Origin: Leclercia sp. 29361
GTDB taxonomy: Bacteria > Pseudomonadota > Gammaproteobacteria > Enterobacterales > Enterobacteriaceae
DNA length: 64,000 nucleotides
Direction of reading: 5' to 3'
NCBI RefSeq assembly: GCF_011290365.1
Contig: NZ_CP049786.1
Location: forward strand, 4,526,001-4,590,000
The notes under the pieces are model-generated. The model had not been told where the DNA came from, did not search any database, and saw only the letters and a list, made by a program, of their open reading frames with translations. Shown in pieces: positions 31,932-43,690 of this stretch. The position numbers and the translations under genes are program-made. Each line of letters opens with the position of its first letter. The stretch's first letter is position 1.

Positions 31932-32261
31932 CTAAATGCCGGCGTGCTCGACTTCTGCCGGGAAATGACGGTGCCAGGCATCGAATCCACCGTCCACGCT
32001 GTAGACCGCTTCAAAGCCCTGCTGGAGCAGGTATTGCGCCGCGCCTTTGCTGCTGTTGCCGTGATAGCACATCACCATCACCGGGGTCTCGAAGTCGTTA
32101 TCGCGCATAAATTCACTCAGGGAGGCGTTGGTCAGGTGAAACGCGCCCGGTGTATGGCCCATCGCAAAACTTTGCGGATCGCGGATATCCACCAGCACCG
32201 CCAGTCCCTGGTGCATCTTCTGGTGGGCTTCTTCTACGTTAATACATTCAAATTGTTCCAT
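31932..32261 (-). CDS. glpE: Thiosulfate sulfurtransferase GlpE
   Basis: Single-domain rhodanese that transfers sulfur from thiosulfate to cyanide or thioredoxin. The active loop CYHGNS begins with persulfide-forming Cys65. It has 109 residues, near the 108 of E. coli, differing at the last few residues. It is the first gene of glpEGR and divergent from glpD. Confidence 0.95.
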   Translation of the reverse strand: MEQFECINVEEAHQKMHQGLAVLVDIRDPQSFAMGHTPGAFHLTNASLSEFMRDNDFETPVMVMCYHGNSSKGAAQYLLQQGFEAVYSVDGGFDAWHRHFPAEVEHAGI

Positions 32262-32417
32262 GGTGCTCTCTGTTGTCTATTCAGGTGCAGTGCGGCCTGA
32301 TGCCCTCACTATATTATCGGCTAGTGTACGTCCTGGCGGCGGGTAAACGCCATTATGTTAGCTGTATCACTCAAAATTGTTTTTTTGATGTTACTAAAAT
32401 CCATTTCCTTTGCTAAT

Positions 32418-32456
32418 ATGAGCGATATCGAACATTTTTGAGCTTTAACGAAAGTG
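32418..32456 (+). promoter_or_regulatory. Tandem GlpR operator candidates upstream of glpD
   Basis: ATGAGCGATATCGAACAT (32418-32435) matches the GlpR palindrome ATGTTCGATAACGAACAT at most positions. A second, weaker copy TTGAGCTTTAACGAAAGT follows about 20 bases on (32438-32455). They end just before the glpD start at 32469, as expected for repression of glpD by GlpR. Confidence 0.7.
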
Positions 32457-32468
32457 CGTGAGGATACA

Positions 32469-33977
32469 ATGGAAACCAAAGATCTGATTGTTATCGGTGG
32501 CGGAATTAACGGGGCGGGCATTGCGGCGGACGCTGCCGGCCGCGGCTTATCTGTCCTGATGCTGGAAGCGCAGGATCTCGCCTGCGCCACCTCCTCCGCC
32601 AGCTCTAAGCTGATCCACGGTGGCCTGCGTTATCTGGAGCATTACGAGTTCCGCCTGGTCAGTGAAGCGCTGGCCGAGCGTGAAGTGCTGTTGAAAATGG
32701 CCCCCCATATCGCTACCCCGATGCGTTTTCGTCTGCCGCACCGCCCGCATCTGCGTCCGGCGTGGATGATCCGCATCGGTCTGTTTATGTACGATCACCT
32801 GGGTAAACGCACCAGCCTGCCCGCCTCTGCCGGTGTGCGTTTTGGCGCAGACTCGGTACTGAAGCCTGAAATCGTGCGCGGATTCGAATATTCCGACTGC
32901 TGGGTGGACGATGCCCGCCTGGTGCTCGCTAACGCGCAAATGGTTGAACGCAAAGGCGGTGAGGTGAAAACCCGCACCCGCGCGGTCTCCGCGCGTCGCG
33001 AAAACGGGCTGTGGATCGTCGAGGCCGAAGATATTGATACCGGGGAGCGTTTCAGCTGGCAGGCGCGCGGACTGGTGAATGCCACCGGCCCGTGGGTGAA
33101 GCAGTTCTTTGACCAGGGGATGCAGCTCCCGTCGCCGTATGGCATTCGCCTGATTAAAGGCAGCCATATCGTGGTGCCGCGGGTGCATACCCAGAAGCAG
33201 GCCTATATCCTGCAAAACGAAGATAAGCGCATCGTGTTTGTGATCCCGTGGATGGATGAGTTCTCTATCATCGGCACCACCGACGTGGAGTACAAAGGCG
33301 ATCCGAAAAATGTCGAGATCGACGAGAGCGAAATCAGCTATCTGCTGAAGGTCTATAACGCCCACTTTAAGAAAACGCTGGGGCGTGACGATGTGGTCTG
33401 GAGTTACTCCGGGGTGCGTCCGCTGTGCGATGACGAGTCCGACTCACCGCAGGCCATTACCCGCGATTACACCCTGGATATTCACGATGACCACGGTAAG
33501 GCGCCGTTGCTGTCGGTGTTTGGCGGCAAGCTGACCACCTATCGTAAGCTGGCTGAGCACGCGATGGAAAAACTGGCTCCGTTCTATCAGGGTATCGGCC
33601 CGGCGTGGACCAAAGGCGCAGTGCTGCCCGGCGGTGATATCGGCGGCAACCGCGATGACTACGCGGCGAAATTGCGCCGTCGCTATCCGTTTATCAGCGA
33701 ATCCATGGCCCGGCACTTTGCCCGCACCTACGGCAGCAATAGTGAGGTGATCCTGAGTGACGCGAAGGATCTCAGCGATCTGGGGGAGCATTTCGGTCAC
33801 GAGTTCTACGAGGCGGAGTTGCGCTATCTAGTCGACCACGAGTGGGTACGCCGCGCGGACGATGCGCTGTGGCGTCGTACTAAGCAGGGGATGTGGCTGA
33901 ATGCGGAGCAGGAGTCCCGCGTGGCGCTGTGGCTGGCCCAGCGTGCGGGAAAGCGTGAATTGTCGTTGGCGTCCTGA
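32469..33977 (+). CDS. glpD: Aerobic glycerol-3-phosphate dehydrogenase
   Basis: FAD enzyme bound to the inner membrane that oxidises glycerol-3-phosphate to dihydroxyacetone phosphate and reduces ubiquinone. The Rossmann FAD motif is GGGINGAGIAADAAGRG near the N-terminus; CATSSASSKLIHGGLRYLE and GVRPLCDDE are diagnostic. The ATG at 32469 (METKDLIV), preceded by AGGA, gives 502 residues, one more than E. coli. A REP pair follows its stop. Confidence 0.97.
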   Translation: METKDLIVIGGGINGAGIAADAAGRGLSVLMLEAQDLACATSSASSKLIHGGLRYLEHYEFRLVSEALAEREVLLKMAPHIATPMRFRLPHRPHLRPAWMIRIGLFMYDHLGKRTSLPASAGVRFGADSVLKPEIVRGFEYSDCWVDDARLVLANAQMVERKGGEVKTRTRAVSARRENGLWIVEAEDIDTGERFSWQARGLVNATGPWVKQFFDQGMQLPSPYGIRLIKGSHIVVPRVHTQKQAYILQNEDKRIVFVIPWMDEFSIIGTTDVEYKGDPKNVEIDESEISYLLKVYNAHFKKTLGRDDVVWSYSGVRPLCDDESDSPQAITRDYTLDIHDDHGKAPLLSVFGGKLTTYRKLAEHAMEKLAPFYQGIGPAWTKGAVLPGGDIGGNRDDYAAKLRRRYPFISESMARHFARTYGSNSEVILSDAKDLSDLGEHFGHEFYEAELRYLVDHEWVRRADDALWRRTKQGMWLNAEQESRVALWLAQRAGKRELSLAS

Positions 33978-33982
33978 GGGTA

Positions 33983-34067
33983 ATGCCCGGTGGCGCTAAC
34001 GCTTACCGGGCCTACAAAAGACACAGGATCGTAGGCCGGGTAAGGCGAAGCCGCCACCCGGCATTTT
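33983..34067 (+). repeat. REP pair between glpD and glgP
   Basis: Left unit ATGCCCGGTGGCGC..TTACCGGGCCTAC and right unit GTAGGCCGGGTAAGGCGAAG..CCACCCGGCA are inverted. The right unit runs into ATTTTTT, so the structure could also terminate glpD transcripts. It abuts the glgP stop codon on the other strand. Confidence 0.85.
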
Positions 34068-36515
34068 TTACAACCTAACCGGATCAATATGCCAGATGGT
34101 GTCGGCATACTCTTTGATGGTTCTGTCTGACGAGAAGTAGCCCATGTTGGCGATGTTGTGCATCGCTTTAGTGGTCCACTCTTCCGGCTTGCGATACAGC
34201 TCATCAACCCTGTCCTGACAGTCCACATAGCTGCGGTAGTCCGCCAGCACCTGGTAGTGGTCCCCGAAGTTAATCAGCGAATCCACCAGGTCGCGATAGC
34301 GGCCAGGCTCGTCCGGGTTGAACAGGCCGGTGCCGATCTGGGTCAGCACCTGACGCAGCTCTTCATCCTGCTCGTAATAATCCCGTGGCGAGTAGCCTTT
34401 GGCACGCAGCGCTTCAACCTCTTCCGTGGTGTTACCGAAGATGAAGATATTCTCTTCGCCCACATGCTCCAGCATCTCGACATTCGCGCCATCCAGCGTG
34501 CCGATGGTCAGCGCGCCGTTAAGGGCAAATTTCATGTTACTGGTGCCGGAGGCTTCAGTGCCCGCGGTGGAGATCTGCTCGGAGAGATCCGCCGCCGGGA
34601 TGATCAGCTGGGCCAGACTCACGCTGTAGTTCGGGATAAAGACGACCTTCAGCTTGTCACCAATCTGCGGATCGTTGTTGATCACCTTCGCCACGTCATT
34701 GATCAGGTGAATGATGTGCTTCGCCATGTAGTAAGCCGAGGCGGCTTTACCAGCGAAGATGTTCACGCGCGGCACCCAGTCGGCATCGGGATCGGCCTTG
34801 ATGCGGTTGTAGCGGGTGATGACGTGCAGCACGTTCATCAGCTGACGTTTGTACTCATGGATACGTTTGATCTGCACGTCGAACAGCGCTTTCGGGTTGG
34901 CGACCACGTTCAGGTGCAGCGCCATCCACACCGCCAGCCGCTTTTTATTCAGCAGCTTGGCATCACGTACCGCTTTATTTACCGTCGGGAAGTCAGAGTG
35001 CTGTTCAAGCTCGCTCAGCTGGCTTAAATCGGTACGCCAGTTGCGGCCGATATTCTCGTCCAGCACCTCAGAGAGCGGCTGGTTCGCCAGCGCCAGCCAG
35101 CGACGCGGCGTCACGCCGTTGGTCACGTTGCAGAAGCGCATCGGGAAGATTTTGGCAAAGTCGGCAAACAGCGACTGCACCATCAGGTTGGAGTGCAGCT
35201 CCGACACGCCGTTGACCTTGTGGCTGATCACCACCGCCAGCCACGCCATGCGTACCCGGCGGCCGTTGGACTCTTCAATGATGGAGGTGCGGCTCAGCAG
35301 ACCGGTGTCGTGCGGATATTGCTCCTGCAACGTTTTCAGGAAGAAGTCGTTAATTTCAAAGATGATCTGCAGGTGGCGCGGCAGGATTTTGCCGAGCATG
35401 TCCACCGGCCAGGTTTCCAGCGCTTCGCTCATCAACGTGTGGTTGGTGTAAGAGAAGACCTGGCAGGTCACCTCAAACGCCTCGTCCCAGCTGAATTTGT
35501 GCTCGTCGATCAGCACGCGCATCAGTTCCGGGATCGACAGCACCGGGTGGGTGTCGTTAAGGTGGATCGCGGTTTTTTCCGCGAGGTTGGCGTAGGTTTT
35601 GTGCAGCTGGTAGTGGCGGCTCAGGATATCCTGGATAGTCGCCGAGACCAGGAAGTACTCCTGACGCAGACGCAGCTCACGCCCGGAATAGGTCGAGTCA
35701 TCCGGGTACAGCACGCGGGAGACGTTCTCGGAGTGGTTTTTGTCTTCCACCGCCGCGAAGTAGTCGCCCTGGTTGAATTTACCGAGGTTAATCGCGCTAC
35801 TGGCCTGGGCATTCCACAGACGCAGGGTGTTGGTCGCGTCGGTGTCGTAGCCGGGGATAATCTGGTCGTAGGCCACGGCGAGGATCTCTTCGGTTTCGAC
35901 CCAGCGGATTTTTTTACCTTCCTGCTGGATACGGCCACCGAAGCGAACCTTATAACGGGTGTTGTGGCGCTTGAACTCCCACGGGTTACCGTACTCAAGC
36001 CAGTAGTCCGGGGACTCTTTCTGCCGTCCATCGACGATGTTCTGTTTGAACATGCCGTAATCGTAGCGAATACCGTAGCCACGTCCCGGCAGGGCGAGGG
36101 TCGCCAGCGAATCGAGGAAGCAGGCCGCCAGGCGACCAAGACCGCCGTTGCCTAAGCCGGGGTCGTTCTCTTCGTCAATCAGCTCTTCTAAATCCAGCCC
36201 CATCTCTTCCAGCGCGGTTTTGACGTCGTCATAGATACCGAGCGACAACAGGGCATTGGAGAGGGTACGGCCAATCAAAAACTCCATCGACAGATAGTAA
36301 ACCTGACGGGTCTCCTGTGAGAGCTGGGCGCGGTTAGAGCGCAGCCAGCGCTCAACCAGCCGGTCGCGTACCGCAAACAGGGTGGCGTTGAGCCATTCGT
36401 GTTTGTTGGCAATCACCGGATCTTTGCCGATGGTGAACATCAGCTTGTAAGCGATCGAGTGCTTTAACGCCTCAATGCTCACCGTGGGAGACGCATAGGA
36501 AAAAGGTGCATTCAT
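34068..36515 (-). CDS. glgP: Glycogen phosphorylase
   Basis: PLP enzyme that releases glucose-1-phosphate from the non-reducing ends of glycogen. The PLP region [20 protein letters not shown] and the DGANVEM segment are present; 815 residues, as in E. coli. It is the last gene of glgBXCAP, 19 bases after glgA. It is paralogous to malP (24465-26858) in the same orientation. Confidence 0.97.
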   Translation of the reverse strand: MNAPFSYASPTVSIEALKHSIAYKLMFTIGKDPVIANKHEWLNATLFAVRDRLVERWLRSNRAQLSQETRQVYYLSMEFLIGRTLSNALLSLGIYDDVKTALEEMGLDLEELIDEENDPGLGNGGLGRLAACFLDSLATLALPGRGYGIRYDYGMFKQNIVDGRQKESPDYWLEYGNPWEFKRHNTRYKVRFGGRIQQEGKKIRWVETEEILAVAYDQIIPGYDTDATNTLRLWNAQASSAINLGKFNQGDYFAAVEDKNHSENVSRVLYPDDSTYSGRELRLRQEYFLVSATIQDILSRHYQLHKTYANLAEKTAIHLNDTHPVLSIPELMRVLIDEHKFSWDEAFEVTCQVFSYTNHTLMSEALETWPVDMLGKILPRHLQIIFEINDFFLKTLQEQYPHDTGLLSRTSIIEESNGRRVRMAWLAVVISHKVNGVSELHSNLMVQSLFADFAKIFPMRFCNVTNGVTPRRWLALANQPLSEVLDENIGRNWRTDLSQLSELEQHSDFPTVNKAVRDAKLLNKKRLAVWMALHLNVVANPKALFDVQIKRIHEYKRQLMNVLHVITRYNRIKADPDADWVPRVNIFAGKAASAYYMAKHIIHLINDVAKVINNDPQIGDKLKVVFIPNYSVSLAQLIIPAADLSEQISTAGTEASGTSNMKFALNGALTIGTLDGANVEMLEHVGEENIFIFGNTTEEVEALRAKGYSPRDYYEQDEELRQVLTQIGTGLFNPDEPGRYRDLVDSLINFGDHYQVLADYRSYVDCQDRVDELYRKPEEWTTKAMHNIANMGYFSSDRTIKEYADTIWHIDPVRL

Positions 36516-36534
36516 ATCTCTGATTCCAGCATTG

Positions 36535-37968
36535 TTACATCAAGCGTTGATAAAGATCGCGGTAGGACTGCGCCGCAACTTGCCAGCTAAAATCCATGGC
36601 CATCGCCTGGCGCTGAACAAAACGCCACAAAGAAGGACGAGACCACAATACAAAGGCACGACGTATCGCGCGTAACAGCGACCAGGCATTACTGTCCTCA
36701 AAGACAAATCCGCTGGCGATTCCGTCTGCCAGGTTCTCCAGCGAGGTGTCGGATACGGTATCCGCCAGCCCGCCGGTACGCCGCACCAGCGGCAGCGTGC
36801 CGTACTTCAGGCCATACAGCTGGGTTAAGCCGCAGGGCTCAAAACGACTCGGCACCAGGATAACGTCAGCACCCGCCATGATGCGGTGCGAGAAGGCTTC
36901 GTGATAGCCAATCTGCACCCCAACCTGGCCCGGATGCTCGGCGGCCGCCGCGAGGAAGCCCTCCTGCAATACCGGATCGCCCGCGCCCAGCAGCGCCAGC
37001 TGCCCGCCCTGCTCCAGCAGGCCCGGCAGCGCCTCCAGCACCAGATCCAGCCCTTTCTGGCTGGTCAGACGGCTCACCACCGCAAACAGCGGCACCTTGT
37101 CGTTGACCTTCAGCCCCATGGCGACCTGCAGCTGACGTTTGTTCTCGGCCTTATCTTCCACGGAATCACGGTTGTAGCGTGCGCCCAGCAGCAGATCGGT
37201 CTCCGGACTCCAGATTTTTTCATCCACGCCGTTGAGAATGCCCGACAGGCGCCCTTCCCGTTGACGTTGCGCGAGCAGCCCCTCCATGCCGTAGCCAAAC
37301 TGCGGCTCGGTGATCTCCCGCGCATAGGTCGGGCTGACGGCGGTGATGTGATCCGCGTAATACAGCCCGGCTTTCAGGAACGAAATCTGCCCGTTGAACT
37401 CCAGCCCATGGATATTAAAGAACGACCATGGCAGTTCGATGTCATCCATATGTTTGGCTAAATAGAGCCCCTGATAGGCCAGGTTGTGCACGGTAAAGAC
37501 CGATTTTGCCGGATGGCCACGCGCCGCCAGGTACGCGGGTGCGAGCCCGGCGTGCCAGTCGTGGGCATGCACTACATCCGGGCGCCAGAACGGATCCAGC
37601 CCGGAGGCCATCTCCGCCCCGACCCAGCCGAGCAGCGCGAAACGCAGCACGTTATCGGTATAGGCAAATAAGTTGGTGTCGTGGTACGGGCTCCCTGGGC
37701 GGTCATACAGATGCGGCGCGTCAATCAGGTAGATGCCCACGCCATTGTAATGACCAAACAGTAATGTGATGCGCCCGGCAAAGGTATCGCGGCGGCTGAC
37801 AATCTGGGCGTCAGGGATGCCGCGACGAATATCGGGAAAAGCGGGTAACAGCACGCGAGTATCGACCCCACCGGCAATTTGCGCCGCCGGTAGCGCACCA
37901 ATCACATCCGCTAACCCGCCGGTTTTCAGCAACGGGAACATCTCAGAACAAACGTGTAAAACCTGCAT
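36535..37968 (-). CDS. glgA: Glycogen synthase (ADP-glucose)
   Basis: GT5 enzyme that adds glucose from ADP-glucose to the growing alpha-1,4 chain. The N-terminal KTGGL motif ([18 protein letters not shown]) binds ADP-glucose, and the C-terminal region has [20 protein letters not shown]. It has 477 residues, as in E. coli. ATGATG at 37971-37966 offers two starts; I take the second (MQVLHVCSE) by homology. The glgC stop TGA shares bases with the start. Confidence 0.96.
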   Translation of the reverse strand: MQVLHVCSEMFPLLKTGGLADVIGALPAAQIAGGVDTRVLLPAFPDIRRGIPDAQIVSRRDTFAGRITLLFGHYNGVGIYLIDAPHLYDRPGSPYHDTNLFAYTDNVLRFALLGWVGAEMASGLDPFWRPDVVHAHDWHAGLAPAYLAARGHPAKSVFTVHNLAYQGLYLAKHMDDIELPWSFFNIHGLEFNGQISFLKAGLYYADHITAVSPTYAREITEPQFGYGMEGLLAQRQREGRLSGILNGVDEKIWSPETDLLLGARYNRDSVEDKAENKRQLQVAMGLKVNDKVPLFAVVSRLTSQKGLDLVLEALPGLLEQGGQLALLGAGDPVLQEGFLAAAAEHPGQVGVQIGYHEAFSHRIMAGADVILVPSRFEPCGLTQLYGLKYGTLPLVRRTGGLADTVSDTSLENLADGIASGFVFEDSNAWSLLRAIRRAFVLWSRPSLWRFVQRQAMAMDFSWQVAAQSYRDLYQRLM

Positions 37969-39263
37969 CATCGCTCCTGTTTGATCTGCAGTTTACGCAG
38001 CATTTCACGCGTAACCAGCACGATGCCTTCTTCTGAGCGGTAGAAACGGCGCGCGTCCTCTTCCGCATTTTCTCCAATTACCATGCCTTCCGGAATGATG
38101 CAGGCACGGTCGATAACGCAACGACGCAGGCGGCACGAGCGGCCAACCCAGACGTCGGGTAACAATACTGACGAATCAATATTGCAGAAGGAGTTCACCC
38201 GCACGCGCGGGAACAGTACCGACTGCACCACCACCGAGCCCGAGATAATGCACCCGCCGGAGACCAGCGAGTTCAGCGTCATGCCGTGGCTGCCCGAGCG
38301 GTCCTGAACAAATTTTGCCGGCGGCAGCGATTCCATATGGGTACGGATCGGCCAGTTATGGTCGTACATATCCAGTTCAGGGGTTACCGACGCCAGATCG
38401 AGGTTCGCTTTCCAGTACGCCTCCAGGGTGCCGACATCGCGCCAGTAGGGTTCTGAATTTGGATCGGACTGCACGCAGGACAATGGGAACGGATGTGCAT
38501 AGGCCATGCCAGATTTGGTGATTTTCGGGATGATATCTTTGCCGAAGTCGTGGCTGGATTTTTCATCCTTGTCGTCTTCTTCCAGCAGCTGGTAAAGGTA
38601 ATCTGCATCAAAGACATAGATACCCATACTGGCCAGCGCTTTGGTGTCATCCCCTGGCATTGATGGCGGGTTCGCCGGTTTTTCAACGAACTCGATCACT
38701 TTGTCGTTTTCGTCTACCGCCATTACGCCAAAGGCCGTCGCTTCAGCAACGGGCACTGGCATACAGGCCACGGTGCAGCGCGCCCCTTTTTCGACGTGGT
38801 CGATGAGCATGCGCGAGTAGTCCTGCTTGTAGATGTGGTCCCCGGCGAGGATCACCACGTACTCGGCGTCGTAGCGACGAATGATATCGAGGTTTTGCGT
38901 CACCGCATCGGCAGTGCCGCGGTACCAGTTTTCACCGTGAACGCGCTGTTGGGCAGGTAACAGGTCGACAAACTCGTTCATCTCCTCACTGAAGAACGAC
39001 CAGCCGCGCTGAATATGCTGCACCAGGGTGTGTGACTGGTACTGGGTGATCACGCCAATACGGCGAATGCCTGAATTCAGGCAGTTTGACAGGGCAAAAT
39101 CGATAATACGGAATTTACCGCCGAAGTGAACGGCGGGCTTGGCGCGCTTAATGGTTAAATCTTTTAATCGGGTACCGCGGCCGCCAGCCAGAATCAGGGC
39201 AACAGATTTTAATGGCAGCTGGCGCGCCAACATTAGAGGGTCGTTCTTATCTAACCTAACCAT
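37968..39263 (-). CDS. glgC: Glucose-1-phosphate adenylyltransferase
   Basis: Makes ADP-glucose from ATP and glucose-1-phosphate, the controlled step of glycogen synthesis (activated by fructose-1,6-bisphosphate, inhibited by AMP in E. coli). The nucleotidyltransferase signature is [13 protein letters not shown], with substrate regions [25 protein letters not shown] and [10 protein letters not shown], then a left-handed beta-helix. The ATG at 39263 (MVRLDKND) gives 431 residues, as in E. coli; an upstream TTG at 39269 is less likely. Eighteen bases after glgX. Confidence 0.97.
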   Translation of the reverse strand: MVRLDKNDPLMLARQLPLKSVALILAGGRGTRLKDLTIKRAKPAVHFGGKFRIIDFALSNCLNSGIRRIGVITQYQSHTLVQHIQRGWSFFSEEMNEFVDLLPAQQRVHGENWYRGTADAVTQNLDIIRRYDAEYVVILAGDHIYKQDYSRMLIDHVEKGARCTVACMPVPVAEATAFGVMAVDENDKVIEFVEKPANPPSMPGDDTKALASMGIYVFDADYLYQLLEEDDKDEKSSHDFGKDIIPKITKSGMAYAHPFPLSCVQSDPNSEPYWRDVGTLEAYWKANLDLASVTPELDMYDHNWPIRTHMESLPPAKFVQDRSGSHGMTLNSLVSGGCIISGSVVVQSVLFPRVRVNSFCNIDSSVLLPDVWVGRSCRLRRCVIDRACIIPEGMVIGENAEEDARRFYRSEEGIVLVTREMLRKLQIKQER

Positions 39264-39281
39264 GATCAACTCCTTTTATTA

Positions 39282-41258
39282 TCATCTCTGGAATACACAT
39301 ACACCGTGCGCAGGCCCATGCCAGGCAGTCATAACGACCGGATTATCCTCTCCGGCAAATGGGGGGATAGCCCGCCACTCCCCTTCGGGTAAAACTATTT
39401 CTGCGACCTCATCTGTGGCGTTAAGCGTGATAAGCCAGCTATCCGAAAGCAGGATTTGCAGGCACGGCACGCCGCTTTGCCACTCACGCGCTTCCAACGG
39501 TTGCGCCTTTTTATTCAACCAGCGAACATTGCCGTCGCCCTCTTCCCACCACTGATTCAGGGTGAGCGCCGGGATCTGCTGACGCAGATGGATCAGCGCA
39601 GCGGTAAAGTCGGCTAATCCACTGTTGGCCTGTTGCCAGTCCAGCCAGGTTAACGGGTTATCCTGGCAATAAGCATTGTTGTTGCCGTGCTGGCTGTGGC
39701 CATGTTCATCGCCTGCCAGCAACATCGGCGTTCCTTGCGACAAAAGCAGCGTGGTGAGCAGCGCGTGCACGCTGGCGCGGCGTCGCTCAATCACATTCAG
39801 ATTGCCACTTAATCCTTCTATACCATGGTTAAAACTGTGGTTATTGAAGGTACCGTCACGATTTTCTTCGCCATTGGCTTCATTGTGTTTCTGATTGAAA
39901 CAAACGCAGTCACGCAGGGTAAAACCGTCGTGCGCCGTAACCAGATTGATCGACGCGGAGGGCAGACGCCCGTTGCGCTTGAACAGATCGCTGGAAGCGG
40001 CAAAACGCCCGGCAAACTGACCGAGTGACAGATCGCGTGCCAGCCAGAAGCGGCGCGCGGTATCACGATATTGGTCGTTCCACTCGGCAAACGGCGGCGG
40101 GAAATTCCCCACCTGATAACCGCCAGGGCCGATATCCCAGGGCTCCGCAATCAGCTTCACGCCCGACAGCAGCGGGCAGTTCTTAATCGCCTCAAACAGC
40201 GGCGCCTGCTGGCTGTATTCCGGCGTGCGTCCCATCACTGACGCCAGGTCAAAACGAAAACCGTCTATGTGGAACGTCTCCACCCAGTACTTCAGGCATT
40301 CATACGCGTATTGCGTCACCGCCGGATGGCTGAGGTTGAGCGTGTTACCGCAGCCGGTCCAGTTGTGGTAATCGCCATCTTCCCTTAACCAATAATAGCT
40401 AGGGTTATCAATTCCGCGCAGGGAGAACGTCGGGCCTTCCAGATCCAGTTCCGCGCTGTGGTTCAGCACGATATCCAGAATGACCTCAATACCCGCTTCG
40501 TGCAGCGCCTTCACCGCATCACGAAACTCATCCCGCGCCTGCTCGGGATGCGAGGCATAGCGCGGATCGAGGGCAAACATAGCCATCGGGTTGTAGCCCC
40601 AGTAATTGCTCAGACCGAGGCGCTGCAAACGCGGCTCGGAGGCGAAATGGGCTACCGGTAATAATTCCAGGGCGGTGATCCCGAGATGCTTAAAATAGGC
40701 AATCATCACCGGATGACCGAGCGCCCGGTAGGTGCCGCGGATCTCCTCCGGAATGCCGGGGTGCAGGTACGTCAGCCCCTTAACGTGGGCCTCATAGATA
40801 ACCGTCCTGCCCCAGGGAATATTGGGGGCAGCATCCTCTTCCCAGTCGTAACGATCGTCGCAGACCACCACGCTTTTGGGTGCCACCGCGGCACTGTCCC
40901 GGTGATCGGGAGTATGTTTGCCGGCATGCAGCAGGACGTCATCGTCCAGCGTGCCTTCGACCTGATACGCGCAGGGGTCGAGCAGCAGTTTGGCCGGGTT
41001 AAAGAACAGCCCTTTTGCCGGATCCCACTGGCCATGAACCCGGAAGCCATACCGCGTGCCGGGCCTGGCATGTTCAAGGTAGCCATGCCAGATATCGCCA
41101 CTGCGGGCCACCAGATCGTAGCGGTGTTCAATGCCTTTGCCGTCAAACACGCAGAGTTCAACCCGATCCGCATGGGCGGAAAAGAGGGTGAAGTTCACCC
41201 CTTTGCCGTCATAGCGTGCGCCGAGCGGGGCCGGGTTACCTGCAGCGAGCTGCGTCAT
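39282..41258 (-). CDS. glgX: Glycogen debranching enzyme (limit dextrin alpha-1,6-maltotetraose hydrolase)
   Basis: GH13 isoamylase-type enzyme that removes the short branches left by GlgP. An N-terminal CBM48 domain precedes the barrel. Catalytic regions are [10 protein letters not shown] (nucleophile Asp), [12 protein letters not shown] (acid/base Glu) and [10 protein letters not shown] (stabilising Asp). It has 658 residues against 657 in E. coli. It overlaps glgB by four bases (ATGA). Confidence 0.96.
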   Translation of the reverse strand: MTQLAAGNPAPLGARYDGKGVNFTLFSAHADRVELCVFDGKGIEHRYDLVARSGDIWHGYLEHARPGTRYGFRVHGQWDPAKGLFFNPAKLLLDPCAYQVEGTLDDDVLLHAGKHTPDHRDSAAVAPKSVVVCDDRYDWEEDAAPNIPWGRTVIYEAHVKGLTYLHPGIPEEIRGTYRALGHPVMIAYFKHLGITALELLPVAHFASEPRLQRLGLSNYWGYNPMAMFALDPRYASHPEQARDEFRDAVKALHEAGIEVILDIVLNHSAELDLEGPTFSLRGIDNPSYYWLREDGDYHNWTGCGNTLNLSHPAVTQYAYECLKYWVETFHIDGFRFDLASVMGRTPEYSQQAPLFEAIKNCPLLSGVKLIAEPWDIGPGGYQVGNFPPPFAEWNDQYRDTARRFWLARDLSLGQFAGRFAASSDLFKRNGRLPSASINLVTAHDGFTLRDCVCFNQKHNEANGEENRDGTFNNHSFNHGIEGLSGNLNVIERRRASVHALLTTLLLSQGTPMLLAGDEHGHSQHGNNNAYCQDNPLTWLDWQQANSGLADFTAALIHLRQQIPALTLNQWWEEGDGNVRWLNKKAQPLEAREWQSGVPCLQILLSDSWLITLNATDEVAEIVLPEGEWRAIPPFAGEDNPVVMTAWHGPAHGVCVFQR

Positions 41259-43441
41259 TCCCCCTCCCGCACCAGCCAGATGGTAGAGAGCGGCGGCAGA
41301 GTGAGGCTCAGGGACTGTGGTCGACCATGGCTCTCCTGCTCATCACTCTGCACCAGCCCGCCATTGCCCGCGTTGCTGCCGTGGTAATGCATGGAGTCGG
41401 TGTTCAGCACTTCACGCCATTTGCCCGGCTGATTGATGCCGAAACGGTAGTGATGACGCGTGACCGGGGTGAAGTTACTGGCGACGATGATTTCGTTACC
41501 CACCTTGTCACGACGGACAAAGATCAGCACCGAGCGCTCGTTGTCGTCCACCACCAGCCACTCGAAGCCGTAGTCGTCAAAGTCCAGCTCGTGCAGGGCC
41601 TTGTGGTGGCGATAGGTATGGTTAAGGTCGCGGACCAGGCGTTGCACGCCGTGGTGCCAGTTGTCGCCCCCTTCCAGCAGGTTCCAGTCGAGGCTGGTGT
41701 CGTGGTTCCACTCGCGGCCCTGGGCGAACTCGTTGCCCATAAACAGCAGTTTTTTGCCCGGGAAGGCGAACATCCAGCCGTAGTAGGCGCGCAGATTGGC
41801 AAACTTCTGCCAGGCGTCGCCCGGCATGCGGTCGAGAATCGATTTTTTGCCGTGGACCACTTCGTCGTGGGAAAGCGGCAGAACAAAGTTTTCGGTGCTG
41901 TTGTAGAGCATACCGAAGGTCAGTTTGTTGTGATGGAACTGGCGATGGACCGGATCAAGCTTCATGTAATCCAGGGTGTCGTGCATCCAGCCGAGGTTCC
42001 ACTTGAACCAGAAGCCGAGGCCGCCCATCGAAGGTGGTCGGGAGACGCCCGGGAAGTCCGTGGACTCTTCCGCCATCGTCACCGCGCCCGGTGTCTGCTC
42101 CCCGAGAATACGGTTGGTGTTACGCAGGAACTCAATGGCTTCGAGGTTTTCACGCCCGCCGAATTCGTTCGGGATCCACTCCCCCTCTTTACGGCTGTAG
42201 TCGCGGTAGATCATCGAGGCGACGGCATCCACGCGCAGGGCATCAATACCGAAGCGCTCGATCCAGTAGAGCGCGTTGCCCACCAGATAGTTGGTCACTT
42301 CCCGACGGCCATAGTTGTAGATCAGGGTGTTCCAGTCCTGATGATAGCCTTCGCGCGGATCGCTGTGCTCATACAGGTTGGTGCCATCGAACTCCGCCAG
42401 ACCAAAGTCATCGGACGGGAAGTGGCCCGGCACCCAGTCGAGGATCACATTCAGCCCGGCGGCGTGGGCGGCGTTGATAAAGTAGCGGAAGTCATCCCGG
42501 GTGCCGAAGCGACGGGTCGGGGCATACATGCCGGTCGGCTGATAGCCCCAGCTGCCGTCAAACGGGTGTTCGTTAATTGGCAGCAGCTCCAGATGGGTAA
42601 AGCCCATCCATTTCACATATGGGATCAGCTGGTCGGCCAGCTCCCGGTAGCTGAGCCAGAAGTTGTTATCGGTATGACGACGCCAGGAGCCAAGATGGAC
42701 TTCATAAATGGAGATCGGCATATCGAACTGGTTGGCCCGGATGCGCTCTTCGCTCTGGGCAACCTTCTCCGGCAGACCACAAATGAGTGATGCGGTTTCC
42801 GGGCGCATCTGCGCTTCGAAGGCATAGGGGTCAGCTTTGATCCGCAGCTTGCCGTGGGCATCGATCAGCTCGTATTTGTACAGCTGGCCGTTTTGCGCAC
42901 CCGGGATAAACAGCTCCCAGATGCCGGTCTCGCCACGCAGGCGCATCGGGTGGCGACGGCCATCCCAGTAGTTGAACTGCCCCACTACGGAGACACGGCG
43001 GGCATTCGGTGCCCAGACGGTAAAGCGGGTGCCGGTCACGCCGTCCATGGTATCGGCGTGGGCGCCGAGCGTCTCATAAGGACGCAGGTGCGTCCCTTCC
43101 GACAGCAGCCAGGCATCCATATCCTGCAACAGCGGACCGAAGCGATAGGGATCGTCGATCAGGTTTTGCTGGCCATGCCAGATGACGGCGAGCTGATAAC
43201 GGAAGACGTTTTTACGGCGGGCCATCACGCCAGCGAAGAAGCCGCGTGAATCAATACATTCGAGTTTACCGACCTTGCGACCGGTTTTGGGTTCGATGAC
43301 CCACACTTCCGTCGCGTCAGGTAGCAGTGCCCGGACTTCCAGTCCAGCGTCAGTGCGGTGCATGCCAAGTACAGAAAATGGATCCGCAAAGTGACCCGCA
43401 ATAAGCGCATTAATCACGTCTCTATCAATACGAACGGACAT
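41255..43441 (-). CDS. glgB: 1,4-alpha-glucan branching enzyme
   Basis: Introduces alpha-1,6 branches into glycogen. CBM48 domains precede the GH13 barrel, with [16 protein letters not shown] (nucleophile Asp), [15 protein letters not shown] (Glu) and [13 protein letters not shown] (Asp). Starting at the second of two nearby ATGs (43441, MSVRIDRD) gives 728 residues, equal to E. coli; ACAGG abuts the first ATG (43450) but is well spaced for the second. First gene of glgBXCAP. Confidence 0.96.
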   Translation of the reverse strand: MSVRIDRDVINALIAGHFADPFSVLGMHRTDAGLEVRALLPDATEVWVIEPKTGRKVGKLECIDSRGFFAGVMARRKNVFRYQLAVIWHGQQNLIDDPYRFGPLLQDMDAWLLSEGTHLRPYETLGAHADTMDGVTGTRFTVWAPNARRVSVVGQFNYWDGRRHPMRLRGETGIWELFIPGAQNGQLYKYELIDAHGKLRIKADPYAFEAQMRPETASLICGLPEKVAQSEERIRANQFDMPISIYEVHLGSWRRHTDNNFWLSYRELADQLIPYVKWMGFTHLELLPINEHPFDGSWGYQPTGMYAPTRRFGTRDDFRYFINAAHAAGLNVILDWVPGHFPSDDFGLAEFDGTNLYEHSDPREGYHQDWNTLIYNYGRREVTNYLVGNALYWIERFGIDALRVDAVASMIYRDYSRKEGEWIPNEFGGRENLEAIEFLRNTNRILGEQTPGAVTMAEESTDFPGVSRPPSMGGLGFWFKWNLGWMHDTLDYMKLDPVHRQFHHNKLTFGMLYNSTENFVLPLSHDEVVHGKKSILDRMPGDAWQKFANLRAYYGWMFAFPGKKLLFMGNEFAQGREWNHDTSLDWNLLEGGDNWHHGVQRLVRDLNHTYRHHKALHELDFDDYGFEWLVVDDNERSVLIFVRRDKVGNEIIVASNFTPVTRHHYRFGINQPGKWREVLNTDSMHYHGSNAGNGGLVQSDEQESHGRPQSLSLTLPPLSTIWLVREGE

Positions 43442-43655
43442 GGTATTCATCCTGTTTTTCTAGTTGCCGCCCCTGTCGCGCACCGGGTACGACCTTAATG
43501 TGACCTGAACGGAACAGCACCTTGTGCATCCTCTCTGTTCCATCCAACCTCCAGGCGGAATATGTGACATCCCGCATAAAGCATAGCCAACGCTTTATAT
43601 GACTCCCGAAAAATAATGAATCATTTGCGTTTTCGTCCTTTAGTACGCAAAAAAA

Positions 43656-43673
43656 GGGGTGATAAATCACCCC
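43656..43673 (-). terminator. Intrinsic terminator of asd
   Basis: On the minus strand AGGGGTGATTTATCACCCCT is followed by a run of Ts (complement of the A-run at 43649-43655). The stem is seven base pairs and the position 18 bases after the asd stop is ideal. It isolates glgB from asd read-through. Confidence 0.9.
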
Positions 43674-43690
43674 TAAGTATTAAGTATTTA

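Noticed and set aside
41216..42790. 524-codon open frame on the plus strand opposite glgB and the start of glgX
   Set aside because: Same shadow effect; composition follows from glgB codons, and no ribosome site or family signature is seen.
43425..43670. 81-codon open frame between asd and glgB on the minus strand
   Set aside because: It starts inside the asd terminator hairpin and runs over the glgB start. No homology recognised. A short leader peptide starting near 43577 cannot be excluded but has no support.
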